A DNA stretch of 64,000 bases from Pseudisothecium myosuroides (taxonomy: Eukaryota; Streptophyta; Bryopsida; Hypnales; Lembophyllaceae). The stretch lies in NCBI GenBank assembly GCA_951799445.1, contig OX637295.1, forward strand, positions 14,632,001 through 14,696,000, read 5' to 3'. Below, piece after piece: positions 1-10,166 of the stretch (the stretch's first letter is position 1; the number at the start of each line of letters is the position of its first letter). The notes under the pieces were generated by a model. The model did not search any database. It saw only the letters and a program-made list of their open reading frames with translations, and was not told the origin of the DNA. The translations under genes and the position numbers were made by a program.

Positions 1-218
1 TGTTATATGGACATTCTACCTTACATAGTCTATCAATAGTTAAGACCACGAGATGCAGCAACCAAAGGGTCTTTTAGTAGGCAATTCAAGAATATTATGT
101 TTTGAAATACAATTATTTTATGCAACACACGACTAATAGTGATTCTTTTTATGAGTTTGGAGAAGTAGCCAGTTATTTCTTTAATACTCATGTGATACTT
201 GGATGATGCTTGGTGATA
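1..218. other. AT-rich intergenic DNA
   Basis: AT-rich sequence up to the first MITE. I see no coding pattern, RNA gene or repeat that I can name. Confidence 0.5.
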
Positions 219-393
219 CAGTAGAACCTTTCTAAAGTAATAAGGCTGGGACTAGACTAACTATATTACATTAGAGAGGTTATTACATTAGGAGGGTCAT
301 TGCATTAATGACGTTTGTATGAGGCCCATGATGAGAGTGGGCAATCAATATAACCTTAGAGAGGTTATTACTTTAGAGAGGTACGTTCAGTTG
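219..393. mobile_element. pogo/Emigrant-like MITE
   Basis: The left end reads CAGTAGAACCTTTCTAAAGT, very like the CAGTA(A/G)AACCTCTATAAA ends that I know from plant pogo-type MITEs such as Emigrant and Lemi1. The right end carries the reverse complement in decayed form (TTACTTTAGAGAGGT followed by ACGTTCAGTTG). A TA dinucleotide sits outside both ends (217-218 and 394-395), as expected for this superfamily. The motif TTAGAGAGGTTATTAC recurs inside. There is no transposase, so it is non-autonomous. The right end is too diverged for high confidence. Confidence 0.5.
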
Positions 394-1395
394 TATTTAT
401 ATCAAAAGCATGTAATACCTAGATAAAATTTTACTATACGTCACAAAAAACAACAATAATTTGGCTATTTTGACTGAAAAAATTGAAAATTTTCTTCAAA
501 AAATATACCCTACATCATTTGATTGTAGCGAACTGGCAAAAATTCATGCATAAAAAACAAAACTACATTGCATAAATCACAAGTGTAGAATCTAATAGCC
601 TCATTAGGGAAGTGGGATGAATGTATAAATCTAATCTTATATTTATTTGAATTTTTTAAATATTCTAATTTAAATGCTTATTTTTCCTTTTAATTAGCAG
701 TTACGCAAATAGAACAACAAGGATCTGTTAAGAGGATAAAGTATATTATTGCAGATGTTCATCAGTGTTTTATTTTTTTATTTTTTTCAACTTGGCAATT
801 TCTTCATGTTAGTACAATCACCACAATACAAGGACATAGTTGTCACATTGACGAACTGTTCGCCCAAACAATCCAATTTGCCTACTTGTCCAGAACATCT
901 AGTAACGTTAACCTGACCGATGTGACTACTTTGGGTGCAAATGAAATTGCAACTACACTAATATAAAAAAATACTATACAACAGCGGCTTGTTCTCTACT
1001 ATTGAACATTCATCCGAAGGCTCAAAGAAATGGATGAGATCATCTAGCCGTCCATGGTCCGTGCCTGCCATAATTCAAAATAACCTTCTACGTCACTTTT
1101 CAGTGCCCAACGTTGGACTTGTCTCTATAAGTATCCCTTGTGTCTTTGCAACCACCCGTCTTTGCCTGCTTCTAGTTAGGTTTGGAATTGCGCATTGCCA
1201 TTGCAGTTCTTGTGTAGGGTTTTTCGATAAATTCTTGTGTAGAACTTATTGTATATTTGCATTTTTAGGTTAGTTGTACTCATCTAATTGGTACTTTAAT
1301 TGAGGTTATTATTAATCTGTATTGTTTATATATCAATATAGTGTTGCAACTCCATCTGCTGGCAATTGTGATTCTTCTTCATCCTGCTTGCTAAA
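394..1395. other. AT-rich intergenic DNA with a possible promoter at its right end
   Basis: No gene recognised. A 94-codon open frame at 989-1273 has no recognisable domain and no support. A TATATA-type stretch near 1326-1334, about 65 bp before the small ORF at 1396, could be its TATA box. Confidence 0.4.
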
Positions 1396-1659
1396 ATGGC
1401 CAACAATGGGGGTGATATTTCTTCGAATGTCGACAAAGTTGTGCTTAAAGCGAGTGTATCTATCGCAGCGGCAATAGTTGCTTCTATGGCTAGAGGGCTT
1501 CTCGACAAATACATGAAGACGATACGGGAGGCCAAAGTCACGGCGAGAGCTAATGTGCCTGCACCTGCATTAGGTAGTGTTTTTGTCCAAGAAACCAAAG
1601 AAAAGGATACGATGCTGCCCACCTCTACAAATCTGACGCCTCCCAAGGAGAACGCTTAA
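1396..1659 (+). CDS. Small hypothetical protein, 87 aa
   Basis: This single-exon open frame encodes 87 residues, beginning MANNGGDISSNVDKVVLKAS. The start ATG sits in a good plant context (AAAATGGC) and a TATA-like stretch lies about 65 bp upstream. Residues 12-42 are an alanine/valine-rich, amphipathic-looking stretch (VDKVVLKASVSIAAAIVASM, then RGLLDKYM); the C-terminus is polar and proline-containing. I do not recognise the family. Its N-terminal half lines up without large gaps with the 85-aa minus-strand ORF at 9703-9960, sharing the pattern V-D-K-x-V-L, I-A, V-A and a following L and M. That resemblance between two otherwise anonymous ORFs is the main reason to take it seriously. It could still be a chance ORF; no intron or poly(A) evidence can be seen. 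Confidence 0.4.
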   Translation: MANNGGDISSNVDKVVLKASVSIAAAIVASMARGLLDKYMKTIREAKVTARANVPAPALGSVFVQETKEKDTMLPTSTNLTPPKENA

Positions 1660-1710
1660 TTGAAGATCTTGAGACAATAGGAACCCAAATTGTCTTTAGA
1701 GGGGATAAAC

Positions 1711-1727
1711 GGTCCTTTAAGGGTTAA
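1711..1727. mobile_element. Solo terminal motif of the TTAA element family
   Basis: GGTCCTTTAAGGG followed by TTAA is the right-hand end of the TTAA family described at 16551 and elsewhere, with one extra A. I find no matching left end upstream, so this is a relic or a chance match. Confidence 0.35.
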
Positions 1728-2813
1728 ACTCAATGGCACATTATTATTTGAAAATGAAAATTGATTTAAGTATACTTGGTGTCTATTAATTTTCTAGTCA
1801 CATTGTCTGTCCAATTTGTCTAAACTATCCAATATGTCAGCCTGTTTGGAACATTCTGTCAATAAAAATTCCAAAATTCCAAAATTTCCAAAAATTCCCC
1901 ATGTTGGCAAATAACACCTGGAAAACCTCCAACTGACATGTTACTATAACAAGCCATGTTTGGGGGCATGCAATGCTTAATTAGGAAGATATTGACGTAG
2001 TTTGAATTTTGATCCTATTTTAGATTTCTTGTTGTTATAGGGATAGCTTTTTGAGCCTATGAAACTACTGTAAATAAATTGGACTCAATATCAATACTTT
2101 TGCAGAAGATCCCAAGGAAGTCACTTAGTGTGCATTTTAGAAACCACATGAGATCTAATATAGGGTATTATATATTTATTCTACCTAAAATTTATAAAAA
2201 AATTATATCTAATATAGAGTGTGTAAAATTAAATGTAGGGTATTATAACTAATATAGGGTTATGTTTAATACCAAGTATTAGATTTTACGTAGAAAAAAT
2301 ATAGGGGGGCAATAATATGTGGGGGAAAATAATTTTATAGAGTGAATATTTAATGTCCTTAAAGAAAAGATGGACAAAAAATGACACATTATTTGTCCCA
2401 AATTATCTATGAACCTTGGATGAGGGGCTCTAGTTGCCTCTAGAATTATCTGTAAAGTCCTTTGAAGTCACTTAGAATTTGAAGAATCTATCATAAATTT
2501 TGCTTTAATGTACTCTTATTTGTTCATTCCAAATAGTAGAAAGGTATAAAAGAGCTTGGTGGTCTATCATTATTAGGTGTGTAAGAGCTTGGTGGTCTAT
2601 ACTTGTTTATTATATTGTAATGCAATGTCATCTTTTCTTTGTTGATTACTTGCACTCATTGTATTCATTAGAATATATTGTAGATGATTAGTAGTAAGTT
2701 GCACTACAAGAGGAAGGCTGTTTTTCAGTATGGGCAATTAGCACAAAATTGCTGAAAGGCCTTCCAAATTCCTGGTAGGTCGCGAGGAACAGGAAAACTA
2801 AGTGAAATAAAGC
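1728..2813. other. AT-rich intergenic DNA
   Basis: No gene seen. The stretch around 2150-2350 repeats TAGGGTATTATA-like words on both strands and looks like decayed transposon sequence. An 18-bp direct repeat, AAGAGCTTGGTGGTCTAT, occurs at 2550-2567 and 2583-2600. Confidence 0.45.
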
Positions 2814-4024
2814 ATGCAATTACTGATCGGTCATGGCATGTGTGGAAATCTAGTCCCACAGGCATGGTGTGCTGACCCTGTTCCGTTTGCGTGTCGTCGT
2901 TCTATTCCTTCTTCAACCAATTTGTTGGGTCCGCCATGCTTTACATCCTATTTGAGTGGCGGAAGTTGTTTTGGAGGTACTTCTTTTAGTGGGAAGTGCC
3001 GTGACAGTGGAGATTTTTTCAGCTGGAGAGCTCGTGCTAAGGGATACAACGGAGTTCGGTTCCGTTTGGGGGTTGATCGGCGATGGAGGGTGGTCATTTC
3101 GAAGCTCCGTCGAAGCTAACCTAAATTGGCCTTGGAACTCCCTCTTTGAAGGGGGAGGTGTCCGCACCATGATGCCGTCGTTGGGATGTAAGTACGTGCT
3201 AGTTAGGAGGCTGAACAAACAACCTAGAGAGTGACCGAACAGAAGAGGGTAATGTCGCGCAGAGTTTTTTGCATGTGTGCAGCAGTGTCTTTAAGAAAAG
3301 ACTTCGGTACAACGACCAGTGGAGCTCGGAGAGTCTGCAGCCGAAGGTGCAGTACGAGAGTCTTGAGGAAGCTCAAGCAGACTTAGAAGTTGTCGGCCAT
3401 TTTGCCCATCTTAATATCCCGCTAATTCGCCAGGTTTGTGCTCTGAGTAGAGCTTACTGGTTGTATTTGGTATGCGTCTCTACAATCTTGCAATTGTGGC
3501 AGAAATATCTTGATCTAACCTAAATTCATGATTTAATCGTGTTGCAATGATTTTTCTCTTTCTTGTACACAAACTTTTACTAAAGCATAACACATGATGA
3601 TAGAGAAAAAATGGTTGTTGGTAACAGGTTTGAAGTTGGCAGTACTTATGCTTAATCTAATAGGTTCTTGGCCATGTGCAGTACAGAGCTACGTAATTTC
3701 GCTCTCGGCTCAAGGAACCGACCTTCTCTCCTGGTCAGAACCGTTGAAGTGTGCTCTTTTTTCCCTTAACAAAATACCATTCAAATGTATTGTATTCTCA
3801 TCCATAACTATTGATCTGAAAATGGTGAGTGAAAATGGTGAGTGAAAATGGTGAGTTAAATGCACACACTTCAATCAAATAATTTTGGCGCATGTGATCT
3901 TATCATTAGGCAAGACTCTCTGGAGGTGCACTGATTTCTGATGTATTTCCTGACGAGTGGTCCACGGCTTTGAAGGTGTCAATGCAGGCCATATCAGACA
4001 TCATCAAGGGGTCATTGTTAAAAG
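2814..4024 (+). other. Exon-like open segments upstream of the ClpR3 relic, unidentified
   Basis: Several open segments bounded by plausible splice sites lie here. One ends near 3434 at a GT donor and encodes VQYESLEEAQADLEVVGHFA followed by HLNIPLIRQ. Another, about 3909-4023, encodes LSGGALISDVFPDEWSTALK followed by VSMQAISDIIKG and ends at a GTTAGT donor. A GC-richer open frame covers 2814-3234. I cannot assign any of them to a family; they do not match the ClpR3 N-terminus that I remember. They may be 5' exons of the same locus, acquired exons, or a third decayed gene. Confidence 0.3.
3818..3856. repeat. 13-bp tandem repeat, three copies
   Basis: GAAAATGGTGAGT is repeated three times head to tail without mismatch. 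Each copy contains a GGTGAGT donor-like splice sequence, so three potential donors are stacked. Confidence 0.85.
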
Positions 4025-4129
4025 GTTAGTGGTGGAACATAAACTTCATATACATGATTCAATTCTGCTTATAATTTTATAAATCTTTCTCTCCTAATTT
4101 TGTTACCCTGTCACATTACTTGATGACAA

Positions 4130-4729
4130 AGAGAAAATGGTGGTTGGTAACAAAGTTGGTCAAGGCGCAACTGGCGCTTCTGGTGTTTTGGATGGACCCC
4201 CATTGCTGGACGTTCTCACGAATCCCACCATGATGGTTGCACCAGCTCAGGTTGGTAGGGTTTTGAAATTCTTTGGTTTTATGAAAGTGTATTGAACAAA
4301 TAGTTGTGTTTCTAATTACTTTGGTGGGATTGAACAGGTTGAGAGGTCGTCTGGATATAACGAACACCGGCCACGAAGACCACCACTGGATCTTCCCTCT
4401 TTGCTGTTGAATAGCCAAATTGTGTACATTGGAATGCCGGTACGTTCTTTTGATACCCTATTTGGATGTGGTTTTTGGATGGGAAGCGTGACTTTGAGAT
4501 TTAGAGTTTTACTATTGCAGCAATTTCTCCATCAGTGGTTGACTGGGAGGATTTAAAGGAGGAAATTGATGAGGGAGGTCAAGATTTGGGGAAATGAGTG
4601 GTACTTTTGAATTTTGTGATATTTCCATAGCCTGATGTGGGGTTGTGTTTGGAACAGCTTGTGCCAGCAGTCACCGAGCTAGTGATTGCAGGGTTGCTTT
4701 ACTTGTAATATGTGGACCCTCGGATGGTT
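4130..4729 (+). pseudogene. ClpR3-like plastid Clp protease subunit, 5' half with in-frame stop
   Basis: Three exons match plastid ClpR3, the non-catalytic ClpP-like subunit of the chloroplast Clp core. Exon one (about 4130-4250) encodes PPLLDVLTNPTMMVAPAQ; exon two (4338-4439) encodes VERSSGYNEHRPRRPP followed by LDLPSLLLNSQIVYIGMP; exon three starts at 4658 with LVPAVTELVIAGLLYL. All have AG acceptors, and the first two have GT donors in the right phase. In known ClpR3 the next residue after LYL/MYL is Q; here the codon is TAA (4706-4708), one transition from CAA, and the frame continues YVDPR, as in the family. After about 4729 the similarity ends abruptly, and the central part of the subunit is absent from the window. 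The last ClpR3 exon reappears 3.1 kb downstream. The nonsense codon and missing exons argue for a pseudogene. Confidence 0.8.
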
Positions 4730-6359
4730 TTTATTTAATGTTTATAAAGATTTTGTCCAATAATTGTCTTGACCTCTCAGCCTTTGACTGATTATCTAGT
4801 GCATAATTGCACCCGCTGTGATAACTTGAGTATTGAACGACTCTCTTGGAATGGGAACAACATCCTTATCATGATTGGAAAGAGCACAACTTCAACTCAT
4901 TTCATTATGTAGCACGCTGATCCCTTGACCTCTGAAATTCAAACTAGTTAGTTCATGACTCAAACAGTTTCTTGACTGAAGGTATCAGAAATTTTTTGTT
5001 CTTTGCAATGCCGCAGCGTTTTGTCCTTTGTAGTACTTAATTGGTGCTCTGGTTGCAGGCAAGGCCAGAGAAGCTTATGCTGGTTAAGTTTGTGGCATGA
5101 CATAATGCTTTAACACAACAAACGTCCATGTGTTGATAGAAAATTTGGTAACATGAATGTTGATAAATCAATAATAAGAGTTTGGATAGTTTGTGCGAAA
5201 TTAATCTTCTCACTGTCCCCAACACTTGATTAAGCTCCATTTTGAGAATTTTTGTACCCTGGCTAATCTAGTTCGATGCGCTTCGATAGTTTGGTACCAA
5301 AAGTGTTGATAATCTGTTTACAGGAGTGCTGATAATCGATCTGCTTGCTCAAGACAGTGCTGATGAATTGATACCTTGGAGTGTTGATGTCTTGCGTATT
5401 GATAATTGTTACCTTGTCTGCCTCCCCTTGCAGATTCCAAATCGGAGAGCCGCGGTTCCTTCCTCGCGTTCTACTACATCCCTCGCAACGAGAAGTTCGA
5501 CCAAGTCAAATTCTCCAACTTCGCAGCCGAAACTGTGCGCAGCACGCAGCACTCCCATCGCCGCAACTCATCTCATGTGCGTGTCGATCTCCTATTCCAG
5601 CCATGGCGTTCTTTCTATCGATTCCCTGTTTTCTTTTTTAGTGCTATTGGCGGTAAAATTGCTGGAGCGTTGCTTTAGCCAAAGTTGAAAGGGAGCCAAC
5701 ACTATCTGTAAGGTGGACTATACTGAAATTGTCAAGACGTTGTGTCTAAGAGAGTTTTGTGTGTAATATGTTGCAGCTAGTGACGAGGCTTGGTCAGAAG
5801 ACATCGAATTCGGACGGCAGATGCTCTCAGGGCTCAACCCTCTCATCATTAAGCTGGTTAAGGTACGTTAATACACTGAAAAATGAAGCCTGGCAGGGTG
5901 ATCGCCCCAGCCTTTTCATATATCACCCACCTCAAACACAGCCAAGTGAACGTATATTCAATCCTGTGCAAGAAATGGACTATTGTCCGACGATTAGAAT
6001 ACAGCCATGTATCCAATGCGTACTGTTTTCACACAGGCTTTAACCGGTTACGCTTTCTAACTTGCTACCCTGCCTCTATGCTTCCATGTCCTCCGAAGAT
6101 GTAGCTCTTGTTGGAGTATTCTAAATTAATGTCTTACTGGAGTTAATACTGCAATAGTTTAATGAACTCACTGTGAGCATGTATGAATGACAGTGCAATT
6201 CTAACGCGGTCATTCTTCATGATTGACAAGTGCAGGTGATTCACGAAGCAAACACTTTTAGATTTATCATCGTGGAGCCAGTGCGTCACTATCCTGTGAA
6301 AGCCATCGTCATTGTAAGTACTCCTGTCACCAGGACCTGGGAGAGATGCTACTCCGCAA

Positions 6360-6420
6360 GCGGCAAGCAGCTAAATTGTTCATTTGGCCCTCGTAAACTT
6401 ACAATTTAGCTACTTGCTGC
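6360..6420. repeat. Imperfect 20-bp inverted repeat (hairpin)
   Basis: Arms at 6360-6379 and 6401-6420 are complementary at 18 of 20 positions; both mismatches could pair as G:U in RNA on one strand. The loop is 21 nt. The size resembles a short microRNA-like hairpin, but nothing else supports that. Confidence 0.6.
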
Positions 6421-6446
6421 CCCAGGGTAATGTCTCTACAGAGTCC

Positions 6447-6692
6447 TTACTTGCAAAAGCTTCAACCTCTTGAACTTAGTGGCATCGTAACAGTGACTAC
6501 CAAACCACAAGTGTATGCCCATATTGCTCCTACTACATTTGAATATAAAGGATTCATTGAATTTCATTGCTAACTTACAAAAGCTCCAACCTCTTGAACT
6601 TTGTGGCATTGTAACAGTGGCTTCCAGACCACATGGGTAATGCTTATATTGCTCCTACATACGAGAATAAAGGTTCATTGAATTCAATTGCT
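6447..6692. repeat. Tandem duplication, unit about 124 bp
   Basis: Two head-to-tail copies begin TTAC(TTG)CAAAAGCT and share the blocks CAACCTCTTGAACTT, GTAACAGTG and ATATTGCTCCTAC. They lie in the apparent large intron of the lipoxygenase relic. Confidence 0.8.
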
Positions 6693-7866
6693 ATTAATTA
6701 GTTACTGAAGCATAAATAACTCGTCAATGTCATTGAGTCAATATCCAACAGTAGCCACTAAGGTAACATATGAGCACAATGTTACTCATTAAAACGACAT
6801 ATTCCAGTGAAAATTGACGCAGTTTCAGTCACACGATTGAAACCTGATGTGTCCTTACTAGTTTGTAGATGAAGTAACAATTCGGTAGGTGTCACAATTT
6901 TGGCAAATGTCACAATATTGGGGGCTCTGCGACACGACGATTGCAACATTCATGGGTTTCAAAACTTGACACTGTTCTTATTCATGGATAAGGTACTGAA
7001 CTTGACCAATTGGTTTTTCTTGGGCTCAAAACCGACTCATGGGTTCCAAAACAATACTGTGATTTTATTGAGGTTATCACTCATGTACTTGAACCAGTGA
7101 TTAATCAATCTAATTAGAATATATTTATATGTCTGCAGATATGAACTGGAACTCAAATTCATTCTTCAAGACCCACCTATCCAGGTACAAACATCTGTAC
7201 AGTACCATAATTGTTCGAAATGTGAAACTTCAAATTTCATCTGACTACATTGACTTGCCGTCAGTCATTCTTTGTTTGGTCTAAGTATCACCATTGCAGG
7301 AGTTTCCAATCAAGAGCACTCTGGACCCTGCCAAATTCAGCGACCCCATCTCCGCCATCACAGCCGACCACATTAAATCAGGGCTAGAGGGTCTCACAGT
7401 CGACCAGGTAGGCACCGGCTCTTGAGGATTGAAGGCCTTGAACTAGTTTGAATGGATATTCCATTGAATGAGCTTGATAAAAAAATTTGCTTAAAGTAAT
7501 CAAAACCATGTGCACCTTGGAACAAAATTGGGTCTGGTGATATTAAATCTGGGCCCTTCTCAAAATATGCTCTTCACAATATGATCCATGAAATTGGTAT
7601 CAAACGATTTCAACAACACTGCGGACAGTTATTTCGGGACGGAAGGAATAGATATATAGTCGAACTACCCCAACAAACTATGTAGAATTCATCTACAAAA
7701 GTCTATAGCTCATGATGTCTTCTGCTTTTCCTTCCGATTGACAATGACTGCATTCTTGTACTAGAACGATTTGATGTGCGTGCAGTTCTCAATGTGTTCC
7801 TTGTTGGGGATTCCTTCATCCAATTATTTTTTCACTTCCTCTGGAACCTCTGGAATCTCGTTGCAG

Positions 7867-7983
7867 ATATTGTGGCAAGGTCAAGAAGCTATGGCGGAGA
7901 CGATGATGGTTGAGGAATGGGACAAGGATGTAGGCATCCGTGTGGTGGAGCGTCCTGCATTGTATGGAGGTGGTGACTCGTGA
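7867..7983 (+). pseudogene. ClpR3-like last exon (C-terminus)
   Basis: After a TTGCAG acceptor this exon encodes ILWQGQEAMAETMMVEEWDK followed by DVGIRVVERPALYGGGDS and a TGA stop. It matches the ClpR3 C-terminus (family pattern ILWRGQEK...D...GI..V). In a normal gene it follows the exon coding for KEFGVIDR; here the nearest upstream coding match is lipoxygenase. Together with the segment at 4130-4729 it forms the two ends of one ClpR3 gene whose middle has been lost or replaced. Confidence 0.75.
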
Positions 7984-8256
7984 GCTTAGACGATTATGGA
8001 CTTTGGTTCATTTTATTGTTCACTTCTGTGGAATATCGCGGTATTGTAGAAGGGCGGAATGTACTATGTGTAGATAATGCATTTTGTAGGAGGAAGGGTA
8101 GCCAGACAAGGAGTTGAAGAGAAACTTTGGTAGTCATAAATAGGTGCTAGCATTTCAGTTTTCATGACTTGCATTAAAAGTCAGAGAATTATGTATTGAA
8201 AGGACGACATCCAGTCGTTAAAAACAATATATTAATGCAAGTTCGTACCTTTTCAA

Positions 8257-8494
8257 TATGCAATTTTTGACTTAAATTTGCACTTAAAAGACCCCCTCTC
8301 TCTTTAGTGAAAATGGTAAATTTAAAAGACAGGGTAGAAAGTGCTTAAAAGACAAGTTTGTGATTTTAGGTATTGTCCTTTAAGGCGCGTCCTAGACACA
8401 ACATTTTAAGTAAAAATTACTAAAAAGACTTGCACTTTAAGTATGCATTTTTTGACTGAAAAACGCGCTTAAAACACCCCTTTCTCTAGTAGTG
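8257..8494. mobile_element. Two directly repeated CACTA-type terminal sequences
   Basis: Segments 8257-8309 and 8442-8494 are diverged direct repeats of about 53 bp. Read on the minus strand, the second begins CACTACTAGAGAAAGGGGTG and the first CACTAAAGAGAGAGGGGGTC, both typical of plant CACTA termini. No opposite end is recognised, so they look like relic or nested ends. Confidence 0.5.
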
Positions 8495-8923
8495 TTGTTT
8501 GACACAACTAGAATGCATTGTTTACAATCTGTGAATGTATTTGTTTGGCCATAGTACATTGTTTAAACATAAATTACTTTAGTTTTTAGTAACCATAAAA
8601 AAATGGTTTGAAGGAGTGACAAAAGGATAAAGAAAAAAAGGATAAAAAACAACAATAGGAAAAGAAAGTCATACAACACCTACTAGTTCTAATTTTTAAA
8701 TCTAATATAGGGACCAAAAAATTGGACTCAAAAAGTGCATTATAAAAAATATAGGGTGCTATAATAAATGCCAATTTAGAATTATTTTTAATAATAGGAT
8801 ATATTAAATTATGAAATTTTAGAAAAATAGCCCCCCATAAAATACCCCCCGATCTCACGTGTATACTAAACCTCTAAGCTAGTGACTCCCCCGTGCAGAG
8901 GATGCTTTCTCCCTCATTTCCTA
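8495..8923. other. AT-rich intergenic DNA
   Basis: No gene seen. Part of it (8690-8850) shares short words such as CTAATATAGGG and runs of C or G with 2150-2330, suggesting a common decayed repeat. Confidence 0.4.
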
Positions 8924-9161
8924 TACTATAAGAAACCCGCGTTTTAGGTGACGTTAGCATAATTTTAGGAGACGGATTTTAGCGAACGTCCGAAAAAACA
9001 ACTTGTGTTTTTATGTCAATAATAACGTCCAATGTAACATCTAGATGTTACATTGGACGTTATTATTGACATAAAAACACAAGTTGTTTTTTCGGACGTT
9101 CGCTAAAATCCGTCTCCTAAAATTATGCTAACGTCACCTAAAACGCGGGTTTCTTATAGTG
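8924..9161. mobile_element. CACTA-type foldback MITE, copy 1 (238 bp)
   Basis: The element is an almost perfect palindrome centred on CTAG at 9041-9044. Its ends read (T/C)ACTATAAGAAACCCGCG and the reverse complement, the CACTA pattern; the first base is T instead of C on the left. A 3-bp target duplication CTA flanks it (8921-8923 and 9162-9164), the size CACTA elements make. It has no coding capacity. Transcription would give a hairpin with stems of nearly 119 bp. Confidence 0.9.
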
Positions 9162-9164
9162 CTA

Positions 9165-9702
9165 GTTTGCTCAGATCTTAGACCTAAATTTCCTCTTCAC
9201 AAGGCTATAGGCACTTGTAGTAAAAGAGTCCTGGTATCAGGACCACACATTCAAGTGCATTCTGGAACTTCTTACATGCATCGATACTTCTGCAACATAC
9301 GCGTCGATAAACCATAAAGACTAGGGAGTAGAATTAATTACTAATATTCTCTATTCATAAACTGTACATATTCAAAATGAGCGAGGTAAATTACCGATTG
9401 CGGCACTTCATGAGCAGCGATAATCAATATGGAACAAGCAATATATTCAGCAAAACAAACCTGGATGAACAATTTTTCACATCAAGACTTTGTCATTTAT
9501 GAAATTTCAGGAGTCAAATACCAGATTGAAACTGGGTAAGTGTTTTTACTCGAGCTATGCGTACCGGCTGGTATCATGATCATTGCTTATGATCTGCTAT
9601 TATTCTAAAGCTTGCCAAATGTTAAACTTGTAAAATTTACCTAAGTCTGGCATGAATACTACATCTCTACACACACTTCATTGCACAATGCACACTGGCA
9701 AA
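9165..9702. other. Intergenic DNA
   Basis: I see no gene or named repeat here. It lies downstream of the minus-strand small ORF and could hold its 3' UTR. Confidence 0.4.
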
Positions 9703-9960
9703 TCAAGTAGGTGAAGGAGTCTCGCTCTTGCTCTCATATGTGCATAGGTTGCTTTCTTTATCTGGAGGAGGAGTGTCTGGAGGAGGAGTGTCTCGGGTTC
9801 GCTCTGCCTCGCGCTCTTGGCGACAAAGACAACGGTCTTGCATGATTTCATGCGTTAAGACAGAAGCCACATCAGCCGCGACGTGGCCGGCAATTGTGAC
9901 ACCTGCCAAATTAAGAACAGCTTTGTCTACGTGAATCATGAGCCAGCCTTTACCCGCCAT
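9703..9960 (-). CDS. Small hypothetical protein, 85 aa
   Basis: A single-exon open frame of 85 residues beginning MAGKGWLMIHVDKAVLNLAG, with a good start context (AAGATGGCGG). The N-terminal half has VTIAGHVAADVASVLTHEIM, an amphipathic alanine/valine-rich stretch; the C-terminal half is charged and includes a duplicated TPPPD motif coded by a perfect 15-bp tandem repeat. No known domain is recognised. The N-terminal half aligns with the 87-aa ORF at 1396-1659. It lies between two 238-bp CACTA MITEs. It could be a genuine small gene or a fragment captured by transposons. Confidence 0.4.
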   Translation of the reverse strand: MAGKGWLMIHVDKAVLNLAGVTIAGHVAADVASVLTHEIMQDRCLCRQEREAERTRDTPPPDTPPPDKESNLCTYESKSETPSPT

Positions 9961-10166
9961 CTTGAGGAGAAACTAAGCAAGTAATTGCTCTAGATTTGTA
10001 TCTATGCAAATGAAGTACTACACAATCAAACACTAGTAAAAATCACATGAATGCAGCACCATACTGTAGAGAATCGAAACTGAAACACAATTTTGTACAT
10101 GGAAAGTAACTACAAGAAAAGGGGGGAAAGGTGACTGCAGAAAATGACAGTTTTGTAACTGCTTGA
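9961..10166. other. Upstream region of the small ORF
   Basis: Short AT-rich interval between the start of the minus-strand small ORF and MITE copy 2. No clear TATA box is seen. Confidence 0.3.

Larger units (their letters stand above)
5434..7407 (+). pseudogene. Lipoxygenase gene fragment lying inside the ClpR3 relic
   Basis: Three separated segments match consecutive parts of plant lipoxygenases, non-haem iron dioxygenases of polyunsaturated fatty acids. Segment one (from 5434 after a TTGCAG acceptor) encodes SRGSFLAFYYIPRNEKFDQV followed by KFSNFAAETVRS; segment two (5777-5862, AG and GT bounded) encodes SDEAWSEDIEFGRQMLSGLN followed by PLIIKLVK; segment three (7300-7407, AG and GT bounded) encodes [20 protein letters not shown] followed by [16 protein letters not shown]. 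In intact enzymes segment three directly follows segment two; here 1.4 kb with two unidentified exon-like pieces (about 6236-6312 and 7139-7184) lies between. The N-terminal PLAT domain and all iron-ligand helices are missing, so no activity is possible. Confidence 0.8.

Noticed and set aside
9760..9793. Tandem repeats as a CRISPR array or satellite
   Set aside because: Only two 15-bp copies, in frame within a small ORF; no spacers, no cas genes, eukaryotic context.
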